This document shows positions 16,463-26,056 of a stretch of 64,000 nucleotides of DNA, piece by piece; positions within the stretch are counted from its first letter, which is position 1, and the number at the start of each line of letters is the position of its first letter. Under the pieces are notes generated by a model. That model was not told the origin of the DNA. It worked only from the letters and a program-made list of their open reading frames with translations, and did not search any database. Source of the DNA: Wenyingzhuangia heitensis (GTDB taxonomy: Bacteria; Bacteroidota; Bacteroidia; Flavobacteriales; Flavobacteriaceae); contig NZ_JAASQL010000007.1 of NCBI RefSeq assembly GCF_011762155.1, positions 1 to 64,000 on the forward strand, given 5' to 3'. The position numbers were made by a program, and so were the translations under genes.

Positions 16463-18022
16463 TTATTTGTATGCATGCATCCAATTAGGAAGTTTGCCCA
16501 AACGTAATTTTAGTTGTTCTTCAAACAAAGATTCTGGTTGCACAGGAGTTCCTATACTTTCTGCAATCTGAACTTCATCGGTTTTAAAAGTAGTTCCTGC
16601 TCCATGGAACCCTACAATAATAGGAGGAACAATTCTCCAAAACCAAGTATCGGTTGCTACAAAACGGAAGTCTTTTTCAGCTTCGTCAGTTTCTTTATAG
16701 TTCCATAAGACCAAATATCGTCCGTGGTTGGGCAAGCTCTGTCTTGCTCCACCAGCTCTACCCGCAAAAAAGCCACCCTCTACATTGTCAAACAAAGTAC
16801 ATCTTGGTTGAGAAGCGTGAGATTCAAAAGAAGTATGTGCAGGATATTTACACCTCCAAATTACGGTTCCCGTAGTGCTACCACCACCTACACCTACCGC
16901 ATGATGCATTCCTGCAGTATCGGTAATTTTGGCTAATAAAATACCGGTAGAACCACCACCTGCATGTACGGAGTTATGGCCAATAGTTCCTGTCACTTTT
17001 ATATTGATAGCAGTACAATAAGCCGATTGAGAAAATCCAGCAGCACGACTTACATTTTTAAACGTACAATTTCTAATCCATGAGTTTACAGTTCTAGAAA
17101 GACTTAAAATAGTCCAACCCCCATCGTCTTCAGCAGATCTATGATGTACAAAATCTTTGGTCCAGTTTCCTTCAAAACGAATGTTCTCAAAACCAATATT
17201 TTTAAGATGTCCGTACTTGTGAATTTCCCAGTTGTGTTTTGCTTTTACATCGTAATGAATAGGCTCTACAAAAGTGATAACATTTCCATCTACCTTAGCA
17301 ACTTGATGTCTTTCATTTACCTGAACTCCTTTGTTTACAATTTTAGTCCATTCAGGTTGTACCTCTAAAGGTTTGGTATCATAAGCAATTAAATCTTTGC
17401 TGTTGTTTACTACTTTTAGGATTACCCAATCTCCTGTTTTAATGTTAGAAGCATCTTTCACAGTAACCTTATGGGTTTCTCTACTGCTATTGGAAACCAC
17501 AGTAGTTAATAGTTTGTCTCCTTTTTTAGATTTGGCCTCTAAAGCACTAGGAGAACTGTATATTTTTTTAGGATCTTTAGGAGGTAAATTTTTTTCAAAA
17601 AATAAAACAGTTCCATTTTCACCATCTCCCTCCCCACGCAATACGATATTAGAAGAATTGATGGAAATAGTGCTAATATCATCACTAGCTGTATTGATGT
17701 AGTACTTTCCTTTTGGAAAAAAAACAATTCCTTTTTTGTTTTTTTGAGCAGCAGCAATGGCTTTTTTAACGGCTTCTTTGTCAGATTTTGCATCATTAGG
17801 AATGGCTCCAAAATCTAAAACATTAAATATTTTATGATTGACATCTGGAATGGCTTCTTGACTGTATTTGTAACCTGCGTATGAAAAATTAGGTAAAACA
17901 GCTTCTGTATTATTTTCTTGAGCGGTAACATAATTGTTCCATACACTAGATTCCTTCTTTTGAGCGGCTAAAGAAAGTGTGCAAAAAGCCAATGTTTTTA
18001 GAATGAAATGACGTTTGTTCAT
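16463..18022 (-). CDS. Secreted beta-helix protein, candidate polysaccharide lyase (paralogue)
   Basis: This 519-residue protein has an N-terminal signal (about residues 1-20, LSLAAQ) without a lipobox. YAGYKYSQEAIP is followed by a pectate-lyase-3-like segment with FNVLDFGAIPNDAKSDKEAV (about 65-84) and a long beta-helix. It is paralogous to the lipoprotein at 13122-14786, sharing the entry motif and the C-terminal QLKLRL. The helix contains many His and Gly turns (HAGGGSTGILL, HHAVGVGGGSTTG), where a lyase active site could lie, but I cannot name catalytic residues. It begins 3 nt after the GH88 gene, so translation is likely coupled. A role as a second lyase for the PUL polymer is inferred. 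No CAZy family is claimed. Confidence 0.7.
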   Translation of the reverse strand: MNKRHFILKTLAFCTLSLAAQKKESSVWNNYVTAQENNTEAVLPNFSYAGYKYSQEAIPDVNHKIFNVLDFGAIPNDAKSDKEAVKKAIAAAQKNKKGIVFFPKGKYYINTASDDISTISINSSNIVLRGEGDGENGTVLFFEKNLPPKDPKKIYSSPSALEAKSKKGDKLLTTVVSNSSRETHKVTVKDASNIKTGDWVILKVVNNSKDLIAYDTKPLEVQPEWTKIVNKGVQVNERHQVAKVDGNVITFVEPIHYDVKAKHNWEIHKYGHLKNIGFENIRFEGNWTKDFVHHRSAEDDGGWTILSLSRTVNSWIRNCTFKNVSRAAGFSQSAYCTAINIKVTGTIGHNSVHAGGGSTGILLAKITDTAGMHHAVGVGGGSTTGTVIWRCKYPAHTSFESHASQPRCTLFDNVEGGFFAGRAGGARQSLPNHGRYLVLWNYKETDEAEKDFRFVATDTWFWRIVPPIIVGFHGAGTTFKTDEVQIAESIGTPVQPESLFEEQLKLRLGKLPNWMHAYK

Positions 18023-18025
18023 GTC

Positions 18026-19225
18026 TTAGTTGTTTAAATTCTGAAGTCTATACAAGGCTTCAAGATAGTAATAGTCCGCATAATTTAAAGGCACATCAAT
18101 CTCGTTATTATGAGGAATACTACCTGTGCTATGTTTTAATAAAAAATGTTTGTTTTCTCCTGGTTTTGCAAAATAGGCATTGCTAGAAAGAGAAGTCATT
18201 ATTTTATCAATATTAGATTTGTAGTCATGATTGCTATAACCGTTTAGCTCAATTAAAGCAGAAACTGTTACGGCAGCCGCAGAAGCATCTCTAGGTTCGT
18301 TAGGAATGTTAGCTGCGTTGTAATCCCAATATGGAATTCCGTCCTCTGGTGTTCCTTTATAGGTTAAAATATAGTTGGCAATTTTTTGAGCCATATTCAA
18401 GTATTTTTCATCTTGCGTATATCTATAACAAAGGGTGTAACCATACAATCCCCAAGCTTGACCACGAGCCCAAGAACTTTCGTGCGCAAAACCTTGCGCG
18501 GTGTGTTTGTTTCTTACTTCTCCAGTTTCTGGATCGTAATCAATTACGTGATATGAACTGTTATCATCTCTATAATGGTTTTTTAACGTGGTGTCTGCAT
18601 GTGCAATGGCAATGTTTTTAAAAGTATCATCACCAGTAAGTTTAGAAACTTCAAAAAGCAATTCTAAATTCATCATATTGTCAATAATTACAGGATATTT
18701 CCAACCTCTTTCTGCTTGCCATCCTCTGTGTACATCCCAACTTTTAATACAGCCTACATTTGGATTAAAACGTGTGATTAATGCATTGGCAGCATCTATC
18801 ATTACTTGTTTGTATTCTTCATTGTTGGTCATTCTGTATCCGTTTCCGTAAGAACAGTTAAAAACAAAACCTAAATCGTGGTTGGTGGTAATGTCTTTAT
18901 GTTCTTTAAACAAACTCTGAAATTGAATAGCATTTTCTTTCCATTTAGGGTCTTGTGTTAATCCATACAAATACCAACAAGAACCAGGAAAAAAACCTTC
19001 TGTCCAGTCGAACTTTTTTTCGTGCGTAAAATGCATTTCTCCGTTAGCTTCCAAAGTTCTTGGAAGTCTATTGGCTTTTTTTGCATCTGTTGTTAATAGA
19101 GAAAATTGTTGTTCTGACAATTGAACCTGTTTAGGAATATCAACTCCTTTGTTTTGTTTTGGTTGACAGGCAAACAAAAGCCCTACCGCTAATGTTGCTG
19201 AGATTATTTTTCTTTTAATTTTCAT
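18026..19225 (-). CDS. GH88 unsaturated glucuronyl hydrolase, lipoprotein
   Basis: The protein has 399 residues from the ATG at 19225 (MKIKRKIISATL), giving a lipoprotein signal (LLFAC); the frame extends to 19282 without a better start. The alpha/alpha barrel carries the two conserved Asp regions of unsaturated glucuronyl hydrolases, NHDLGFVFNCSYGNGYRM (about residues 110-127) and PVIIDNMMNLELLF (about 165-178). ARGQAWGLYGY follows near 270. The enzyme hydrates the double bond of 4,5-unsaturated uronic acid at the end of lyase products, freeing the sugar that rearranges to the KduI substrate. It fits directly downstream of PL8 activity. A 175-nt gap with a copy of the G-rich motif separates it from susD. 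Confidence 0.92.
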   Translation of the reverse strand: MKIKRKIISATLAVGLLFACQPKQNKGVDIPKQVQLSEQQFSLLTTDAKKANRLPRTLEANGEMHFTHEKKFDWTEGFFPGSCWYLYGLTQDPKWKENAIQFQSLFKEHKDITTNHDLGFVFNCSYGNGYRMTNNEEYKQVMIDAANALITRFNPNVGCIKSWDVHRGWQAERGWKYPVIIDNMMNLELLFEVSKLTGDDTFKNIAIAHADTTLKNHYRDDNSSYHVIDYDPETGEVRNKHTAQGFAHESSWARGQAWGLYGYTLCYRYTQDEKYLNMAQKIANYILTYKGTPEDGIPYWDYNAANIPNEPRDASAAAVTVSALIELNGYSNHDYKSNIDKIMTSLSSNAYFAKPGENKHFLLKHSTGSIPHNNEIDVPLNYADYYYLEALYRLQNLNN

Positions 19226-19289
19226 ATAAATGTATTTGTTGGTATTATTTCCCAATTGCAAGAACCACTTTTTTAGAACCACCCCATGT

Positions 19290-19316
19290 GGTGAAAATGG
19301 TCAGTTTTAGGGGTGG
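19290..19316. promoter_or_regulatory. Candidate regulator site D (G-rich motif)
   Basis: GGTGAAAATGG (19290-19300) followed by TTTTAGGGGTGG (19305-19316) in the gap before the GH88 gene, 65 nt or more upstream of its ATG. It is the weakest of three aligned sites. It suggests a second promoter inside the PUL series. Confidence 0.35.
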
Positions 19317-19400
19317 AATCTTGTTTTTTCTTTCTGTTAAAAATAATACGAGGTTGTTTTTTGTTTGACAATTAGGTGTTTAGCTAAATAGGTGCTAGAG

Positions 19401-21125
19401 TTACCAATTCTGTTTTTGTTCTAATTGTTGATTTAAATTGACTTCTTGTAAAGGATAAGGCAGAGACATATGCTTGCTTGGGTTAAAAAATTGTCCTGCT
19501 CTTAAATAAGATTTATGGTCTTCGTTGGTGTTGCTGTATTCTGGAGATCCTTGAATAGATGCATTTAAATCCATTAATTTTTCACCTAACAATTCCCAAC
19601 GAATCAAATCGTGTTTTCTTAAAGCTTCAAAACACAACTCACGCAAACGCTCATCTACCAATTCCTCAAAAAAGGCTTGTTGACCTGCTATAGCATTTGG
19701 TTTGGCTGTACCAATAGGAAACAATCCTGCTCTGTTTCTAACTTCGTCTAAATATTGAATAGCACTGGCTGTGGGTCCACTATTAATAGCGTTGTCTGCC
19801 TCTGCGTACATTAGTAGTACATCTGAATAACGAACCACAGGAAAATTTACGGTTGAAAAATTTCGGTTAGGAGCTGGGTTGTCTTCTAAAACCACATAAG
19901 CCTCTAAAACACCAGGTTCTGGATCTGTAAATAAATCTTCGTAATTAGAAGGTTCCCAACGTCTATATTTTCCGGGAGCATAACCTCTAGCTAGTGTATT
20001 GGTTACGGCAGAGGCATTTCCAGATGCAGAATACGTCATTTCTGCCATGTTCCACATTTTACGAATACTATCATTGTTAGCAATGTAAGAATCACGTAGT
20101 AGTGGAGTTGTGTTGTACATGGCAAAAGCACCAGGATAACCATCATCTCCACCTCCTAAATTAAAAGGAACACCGTTTAAATTACCCAATCTACCGTGAG
20201 TATCAATTCCAGACTCTCTTAAATAACGGAAAGAAATTTCGAACAAAGACTCACGTATGTCATAAGAATTCTGAATGTAATTCAAAAAGTGTTTTCTGTA
20301 TCCGTCTTCTGTAACCACTATTTTATCATCACTACCATCATTTACCACCATAGATTGTGAAACACTAAGACCATGAGCTCCAGATTGAATAATGGTATCA
20401 CAATGTTTTTTAGCCAGTTCATACTTAGTTACATCCTTTATAGGGTAGGTTGCCATTTTTAAATAAGCACGAGCCATTAAACCATGAGCTGCATATTTGT
20501 TGGCACGTCCTGATACATAACTAGGATCTGTTGCTGCTGGTAAATGCAAACTTGCATATGTAAAATCTGTAATAATTTGGGCATACAAATCCTCTAGACT
20601 AGATACCGCTAAGTTGTTAGAAGATTGGTCTAATGTAGGTGTTAATGGCATAGGAACCTCTTCCCACCAATCTACCAGTAGTTGATAAGCATGTGCTCTT
20701 AAAAAACGAGCTTCACCTAACAATGCATTGTATTGTTCTTCTTCAAAAGCATTAGGGTCTAGCTTTTCTAAAAAAGTATTACTTAAATTAATGACTTCGT
20801 ATAAGGCAGTCCATAAGTTTTTTACATAATTGTCTTGAGAGGTGTGTCTGTACAAACCTACTGTCCAATTCTCGTTGTATCTTCTGTTGTAATAACCTTC
20901 ATCTGTACCAGAAGACATAATAATGGAAAGTGCTTGTCCATAAACTCTATCATCAGCTAGTTTAGAATAAATTCCAGACAAAGCAATTTCTGCTTGTGTT
21001 TGATCTTTGTAAAATTCATCTACTCCAATGGTTGATATAGGTTGTTCCTCTAAAAAATCGCTACAGCTTGCAAACAATGCAATGGCTAGTAGGGAGCTTA
21101 GCAGTTTATTGAAATGTATTTTCAT
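19401..21125 (-). CDS. SusD-family glycan-binding lipoprotein
   Basis: The protein has 574 residues from the ATG at 21125 (MKIHFNKLLSSLL). The lipobox is LFASC, followed by the typical SDFLEEQPIS. It has the SusD layout: TPR-like helices with GEARFLRAHAYQLLVDWW near 140, and the RagB/SusD C-terminal half with VRYSDVLLMYAEADN near 430 and DERLRELCFEALRKHDLIRWE near 505. It closes the SusC transporter as a lid and binds oligosaccharides at the cell surface. It lies 27 nt after susC, the normal arrangement. Ligand specificity is inferred only from the locus. Confidence 0.95.
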   Translation of the reverse strand: MKIHFNKLLSSLLAIALFASCSDFLEEQPISTIGVDEFYKDQTQAEIALSGIYSKLADDRVYGQALSIIMSSGTDEGYYNRRYNENWTVGLYRHTSQDNYVKNLWTALYEVINLSNTFLEKLDPNAFEEEQYNALLGEARFLRAHAYQLLVDWWEEVPMPLTPTLDQSSNNLAVSSLEDLYAQIITDFTYASLHLPAATDPSYVSGRANKYAAHGLMARAYLKMATYPIKDVTKYELAKKHCDTIIQSGAHGLSVSQSMVVNDGSDDKIVVTEDGYRKHFLNYIQNSYDIRESLFEISFRYLRESGIDTHGRLGNLNGVPFNLGGGDDGYPGAFAMYNTTPLLRDSYIANNDSIRKMWNMAEMTYSASGNASAVTNTLARGYAPGKYRRWEPSNYEDLFTDPEPGVLEAYVVLEDNPAPNRNFSTVNFPVVRYSDVLLMYAEADNAINSGPTASAIQYLDEVRNRAGLFPIGTAKPNAIAGQQAFFEELVDERLRELCFEALRKHDLIRWELLGEKLMDLNASIQGSPEYSNTNEDHKSYLRAGQFFNPSKHMSLPYPLQEVNLNQQLEQKQNW

Positions 21126-21152
21126 TTTAAATAATTTTAAGTTTGTAAACAA

Positions 21153-24100
21153 TTAAAAAGTGATGTCTAATCCTGTCATAACAGTAACGCTTTGTGGATA
21201 TGCAGAATAATCTAAGTTTGGAGTTAAAGCTCCATATTTACCTACCGAAACATCAGGGTTGTAACCAGAGTACTTTGTCCAAGTGTACAGGTTTTGACCA
21301 GTAACATAGATACGTGCCTTTTTAAGGTTTAGCGGTTGTAGTATTTTTTTAGGAAGTCTATATCCTATAGAAACAGAGTTTAGTCTTAAGTAAGATCCAT
21401 CTTCAATATATCTATCATCAATTAAATTTCCTTTAGGAGCGGTACCAAAAACGGATAAATAGCGAACTGTATTTATATCTGTATCCGTATTGGTAGGTGT
21501 CCAAATATTGGTTAAATCTTTAAAACCATTTTGAGACCCTGCTCCAGGCACATTAAATACGGCTTTGTTGGCATTTAAAATATCAAAACCATAAGACCAC
21601 TGGAATAGCACGCTTATATCAAAGTTTCCTACTTTAAAGTTGTTAGACAACCCTCCAAAGTGTTTAGGATGTGGATTTCCTATAATTACACGATCTTCAT
21701 TGTTTATAGTTCCGTTACCATCAATGTCTTTAAACATTACACTTCCTGGGGCTACTGGTAAAGCACCATTGTCTGGAACTCCATCTTTTAAAGTATAGGT
21801 CTGTAAGTTGTTGTCCCAATTAAAATCTTCCCATTGATAAATTCTTTCGTATTGTAAACCGTACATCATTCCTACAGGTTGTCCTATTTTTGTGATGTAT
21901 TGGTTTTCTGCATACCCACTGTTCCATTCAGGATCTGTATAAATAGCTTCTTGACCGTTGTTTAGAGCCAATGTTTTGTTGCGGTTAAATGCAATGTTAA
22001 AAGAAGTAGTCCATTTAAAATTTTTGCGATTAAAGTTTTGAGTGGTTAAAGAAAACTCAAATCCTTTGTTTTCTATTTTACCTACATTTTGCTGTACTTT
22101 GTCAAAACCAGTATGTGGAGCGGTCTCTGCATTTAATAACAAATCACTAGTTTGTTTGTTGTAGTAATCTACAGTAGCTTCAATTTTTTGATCTAGCAAA
22201 CCAAAATCCAATCCAATGTTTGTTTGTGCTGTAGTTTCCCAAGTTAAATCTGGCACACCTAAATTACTTTGGTAAGCTCCCGGAATGTAGTTTTGTCCTG
22301 TTCCCCAAGCGTAACCACTACCAGTGTTAATATTTAGCTGATTGTAGGCTTGGTAATCTTTAACTCTGTTATTACCTGTAACTCCCCAACCTGCTCTAAC
22401 TTTAGCAAAAGAAATGGCATCTATGTTTTTGATAAAATCTTCTTCACTTAACTTCCAAGCGGTAGAAAAAGAAGGAAAATATCCCCAACGATTCTCTTCA
22501 CTAAATTTAGAAGAACCATCTGCTCTGTAAGTAAAGGTTAATAGATATTTGTCTTTTAAAGAATAATTTACACGTGTAAAATAAGATAGCAATGTGTTTT
22601 TAGAAATAGAACTTTGAGGAATAGAAGGAGATGTTCCCAATCCTATATTGTCTATTCCGAATAGGTCTGTTGGAATTTCAGAGTTTTTAAGATAGGTATA
22701 TTCATAACTTCTTGCTTGCATTTCCATTCCTCCTAAAAAGGCCAAATCACTTTTTCCTACATGAGTTTTATAAGTAATGGTGTTAGATGAAGATAAAGTT
22801 TGGTTTCTTCTTTGCGTAATAGAACCGTTAATATGGTCTGTTCCTCTTGCACCTGATTGTGTATCTTCTCCAAAAAACAAACTTTCTTTTCTGGTATCCA
22901 CTTGATAGTTTCCAGATAGATTGATGTAGAAATTAGGTTGAAATTTATGTCTTAAAGAAACTCCACCACGAATAACATCAAACTTACTTTGTCTGTCCGT
23001 ATTTTCTAGATTTTTTACAGGGTTGTATAAAAAACGTTGGTTGATATCAGCTGGATCATAACCTCCTAATTCTAAACCATCATCATTAATAGGTTCTACA
23101 GGTCTAAACTGAATAGCATCACGAATAACACTGGTGTATTTGTCTCCAGAAACTCGCAAACCACTTCGGTTTAAGTGCGTGTACATTAGGTTACCTTTAA
23201 ACTCAGTCTTACTACTAATTTTTCTAGAAAACTTTAAGTTGTTTACAATTTTTTTATAACCTGTGTTTAACAAAGTTCCTTCCTGATCTATGTATTCTGT
23301 AGAAAAATAAATTCTACTTGTTTTGTCTCCTCCACTAATACTAGCGTTGTATTTGTTAGTTTTTGCCAATCTAAAAATTTCATCTTGCCAGCTAGTTCCC
23401 TCTACATTTCTGTACAGCTCTGGATCTACCCAATCTTGTGCAAAGAATTTTGTTCTATCGCCAGGAGAATACCCATCCATTGCATAGGCAATTTGTTGTT
23501 GGTATTTTACGTATTCATAAGGGCTTAACACTTCTAATCTGTTAGGAATCCATTGGTAACTGTTAGAAACATTAATTCTTACATCTGTTTTTCCATCGGT
23601 TCTACCGTTTTTAGTATTGATTAAAATAACACCGTTGGCAGCTCTAGATCCATAAATTGCTGTTGCCGATGCATCTTTTAAAATATCAAAAGTTTCAATA
23701 TCATTTGTACTAATAGATCCTGGATCAAAATCTTCCAACGGAACACCATCAATAACATACAAAGGAGAGTTGTCTCCAGTAATTGAATTTCCTCCACGGA
23801 TGACAATATTAACTGCCTCACCAGGAGTTCCATCTAAAGAAGTAATATTTACCCCAGAAACACGACCTGCCAATGCTTGATCAAAATTGGTGGTTGCGGT
23901 ATTGCTAATTTCCTCTGGACTCACTTTGGCAACGGCACCTGTTAAATCTTTCTTTTTTACTGAACCATATCCTACAATAACTACTTCATCTAGCCCCATT
24001 CCTTTGGTTTCTAGTTGTACTTGTATTGTTTTTTGATTGAATATTTTAACTTCTTTGGTCTGAAAACCTAAATAGCTAAAAATAAGTTTGTTCCCTTTTT

Positions 24101-24281
24101 TTGCTTTCAGTTTATACAATCCATCAAAATCGGTAATGGTTCCTTTGTTTTGTCCTTTAAGTACTACAGAAGCACCTACCAAAGGTTCTCCTTTCATATC
24201 TGTTACTTTTCCGCTAATTACTTGTGCATACGATAGGGATGCACATAAAAATAAAAGCAGAAATCCTATGTTTTTTTTCAT
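21153..24281 (-). CDS. SusC-family TonB-dependent oligosaccharide transporter
   Basis: The protein has 1042 residues from the ATG at 24281 (MKKNIGFLLLFLCASLSYAQ), with a clear signal peptide. The frame extends to 24332 but that start would overlap the upstream gene. Domains in order: carboxypeptidase-like domain (VISGKVTDMKGEPLVGASV, about 20-95), TonB box and plug (LDEVVIVGYGSVKKKDLTGAV near 100, SATAIYGSRAANGVILI near 210), and the 22-strand barrel. It imports the oligosaccharides made by the surface lyases, with energy from TonB. It is followed by susD and preceded, 47 nt away, by the surface glycan-binding lipoprotein. Length is normal for the family. Confidence 0.96.
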   Translation of the reverse strand: MKKNIGFLLLFLCASLSYAQVISGKVTDMKGEPLVGASVVLKGQNKGTITDFDGLYKLKAKKGNKLIFSYLGFQTKEVKIFNQKTIQVQLETKGMGLDEVVIVGYGSVKKKDLTGAVAKVSPEEISNTATTNFDQALAGRVSGVNITSLDGTPGEAVNIVIRGGNSITGDNSPLYVIDGVPLEDFDPGSISTNDIETFDILKDASATAIYGSRAANGVILINTKNGRTDGKTDVRINVSNSYQWIPNRLEVLSPYEYVKYQQQIAYAMDGYSPGDRTKFFAQDWVDPELYRNVEGTSWQDEIFRLAKTNKYNASISGGDKTSRIYFSTEYIDQEGTLLNTGYKKIVNNLKFSRKISSKTEFKGNLMYTHLNRSGLRVSGDKYTSVIRDAIQFRPVEPINDDGLELGGYDPADINQRFLYNPVKNLENTDRQSKFDVIRGGVSLRHKFQPNFYINLSGNYQVDTRKESLFFGEDTQSGARGTDHINGSITQRRNQTLSSSNTITYKTHVGKSDLAFLGGMEMQARSYEYTYLKNSEIPTDLFGIDNIGLGTSPSIPQSSISKNTLLSYFTRVNYSLKDKYLLTFTYRADGSSKFSEENRWGYFPSFSTAWKLSEEDFIKNIDAISFAKVRAGWGVTGNNRVKDYQAYNQLNINTGSGYAWGTGQNYIPGAYQSNLGVPDLTWETTAQTNIGLDFGLLDQKIEATVDYYNKQTSDLLLNAETAPHTGFDKVQQNVGKIENKGFEFSLTTQNFNRKNFKWTTSFNIAFNRNKTLALNNGQEAIYTDPEWNSGYAENQYITKIGQPVGMMYGLQYERIYQWEDFNWDNNLQTYTLKDGVPDNGALPVAPGSVMFKDIDGNGTINNEDRVIIGNPHPKHFGGLSNNFKVGNFDISVLFQWSYGFDILNANKAVFNVPGAGSQNGFKDLTNIWTPTNTDTDINTVRYLSVFGTAPKGNLIDDRYIEDGSYLRLNSVSIGYRLPKKILQPLNLKKARIYVTGQNLYTWTKYSGYNPDVSVGKYGALTPNLDYSAYPQSVTVMTGLDITF

Positions 24282-24328
24282 TTGAATAGAGTTTAGTGGG
24301 TTCTTTTTTTCTAGGTTTGATGTTACAA

Positions 24329-25855
24329 TCATTCTTCTGAAGCTTTAAAGTGAACATCAGAAATGTAATATCTACCTGGTCTAGCAGCTGTGCTTATGTC
24401 GTTTAAAGAACCTGTGTAGTTAGATTTTACTTTAAATTTTAAAGTGAAGTTTTTAATGTCTTTGTAAGGGTTTAAGTCAAGCTCGCAACGTGTCCATTTA
24501 TTGTCTGCATTTTTAGTAGCATCTTTTTGTCCGTCTGGATCACCACCACCAATTTTTTGATCTCCAGGATAAGGCAATCCTGCAAAAGGAGTAGTTGTTA
24601 AACTGTTGATTTGACTAGTAACTTCATCGTTAATTTTTGTCCAAGTAGCTGTTGCGTTATTTCCTGTATAATCTGCAGAATAATAAACTTCTAGTTCTGT
24701 AGGAGTTTTTCCATCAGGCATGTATTCTACATATTGATTTTTAATGTGGAATATGGCAGAAACATCAAACCCTAAACTAAATTGTGTTAAGTCTTGTGAG
24801 TTGAGGATGACATCAGACTCATGTGCCAATCGATCTCCAACGGTTACGTTGATCCAAATAGATTTGTTTTCAATTCCGTCTGGTCTTTCTTCTGCTGCTA
24901 AAGGTGATGGATTGGCTTGTGCCCAAGCTGTTGTAGAACCTTGCTCAATCATATCAATAGCATATCCAAAAGTTTTATTTTCGGATTCTAAGGTTGGATA
25001 AAAGAAGTAATTGGTCTTTTTAGGCAGGTCCACCGGAGTGTTAGAGGCAACTAGCATAAGAAAACTATCTCCTTGAAAAGTAGTAGTCTCTTGACTTATA
25101 TTACTTGTTACTTGTACAGTTGGGTAAAGTGTGTCGTTTTCTGTAGTACTATAGCTATCTAGAAGAGAAATAACTCCTGTTTGGTTGTTGATGGATAATT
25201 TATCAGTATCAGATAACAAATCAAAAGTAACATCTGTATTTCCTGTAATTAAATAGGGCTGAGAAGTTGTGTTTCCTGTTCCTACCACCAAATTTTGAGC
25301 AATAGGAGAAAATAATAAGTTAGTGACTAGTTGTGGCCCAACATTTAAATGAAAAACATCGTTAAAAGTAGAGGTGTAGGTAGTTTCTTTATTTTGAGTG
25401 GTTACTTTCACATCAAAATAATAATCACCAATCCCAAATTTGTTTTCATCGGCAATGATAATAACTCCGGCTGTTTGATAGTTGGTAGCCGTGTAAGTTT
25501 TTACACTGTCTCCTTCCGTATTTACAAAATAATCTTCAGGATCTAAATTTGCGGTAACTTCTGTTGGGTTTTGAATGCTTACATCTGCCATATAAGTAGC
25601 ATCTAAAACATTTCCATTTCCGTTTCTTCCTGCTATAATTTCGTAAGTAGGAATTAAGTTGTTGGTTTGTACAATAGGAGTTCCAGATTTAATGAACGAA
25701 AATTCACGAGCATTTAAAATTTCTGAATACGCTAATTGTGTGGGAGCTTTGTATAGAGAATCATTGGAGTTTTCTATAAAAGTATCTTTTGTACAACTAC
25801 CAAAAAATAGTAGTAATGTGGCTGCACAAAACAAGGTGAGTACTTGGTTTTTCAT
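24329..25855 (-). CDS. Surface glycan-binding lipoprotein (SusE-position protein)
   Basis: This 508-residue protein has a lipobox (LLFFGSC, Cys about 21). Ig or cadherin-like segments (about 50-270, for example GNTDVTFDLLSDTDKLSI) are followed by a C-terminal jelly-roll-like domain (about 285-508) ending YYISDVHFKASEE. It is the first gene of the susCD operon, 47 nt before susC, whereas SusE/F-type binding proteins usually follow susD. Such lipoproteins capture polymer at the surface. The family could be one of the DUF-named PUL binding proteins; I cannot name it firmly. The C-terminal domain resembles the secreted protein at 8825-9802. A candidate regulator site lies 61 nt upstream. Confidence 0.75.
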   Translation of the reverse strand: MKNQVLTLFCAATLLLFFGSCTKDTFIENSNDSLYKAPTQLAYSEILNAREFSFIKSGTPIVQTNNLIPTYEIIAGRNGNGNVLDATYMADVSIQNPTEVTANLDPEDYFVNTEGDSVKTYTATNYQTAGVIIIADENKFGIGDYYFDVKVTTQNKETTYTSTFNDVFHLNVGPQLVTNLLFSPIAQNLVVGTGNTTSQPYLITGNTDVTFDLLSDTDKLSINNQTGVISLLDSYSTTENDTLYPTVQVTSNISQETTTFQGDSFLMLVASNTPVDLPKKTNYFFYPTLESENKTFGYAIDMIEQGSTTAWAQANPSPLAAEERPDGIENKSIWINVTVGDRLAHESDVILNSQDLTQFSLGFDVSAIFHIKNQYVEYMPDGKTPTELEVYYSADYTGNNATATWTKINDEVTSQINSLTTTPFAGLPYPGDQKIGGGDPDGQKDATKNADNKWTRCELDLNPYKDIKNFTLKFKVKSNYTGSLNDISTAARPGRYYISDVHFKASEE

Positions 25856-25915
25856 GATCTTTAAAATTGTTTAGTTCGATGAACGCAATTTCAAAAAAGA
25901 TGAGAATTTACAAGA

Positions 25916-25940
25916 GGGGGAAATTGCCTTTAGGGAGGGG
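25916..25940. promoter_or_regulatory. Candidate regulator site A (G-rich tandem motif)
   Basis: GAGGGGG-AAATTGC (25914-25927) and GAGGGGATAAATTGC (25935-25949) form a direct repeat with a period of 21-22 nt, about two helical turns. It lies before the PUL operon and just downstream of the HTCS gene. The flanking ACGCAA (25883) and TTGCGT (25952) form a wide inverted pair. The spacing suits an AraC-type dimer, so I infer the HTCS operator. Confidence 0.45.
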
Positions 25941-26056
25941 ATAAATTGCTCTTGCGTTGTGTTTACTGCAGTTTTACTGTGTTTTTGGTGATTTTATTTT
26001 AATTTACAGGGGTGTTTTTAATCATATTTTTAATAAATGGATTATTTGTTTGCCGA

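Noticed and set aside
7307-25855. Alginate or ulvan PUL
   Set aside because: No alginate lyase families, rhamnosidases, xylosidases or GH105 are present; the PL8 matches chondroitin ABC-type enzymes.
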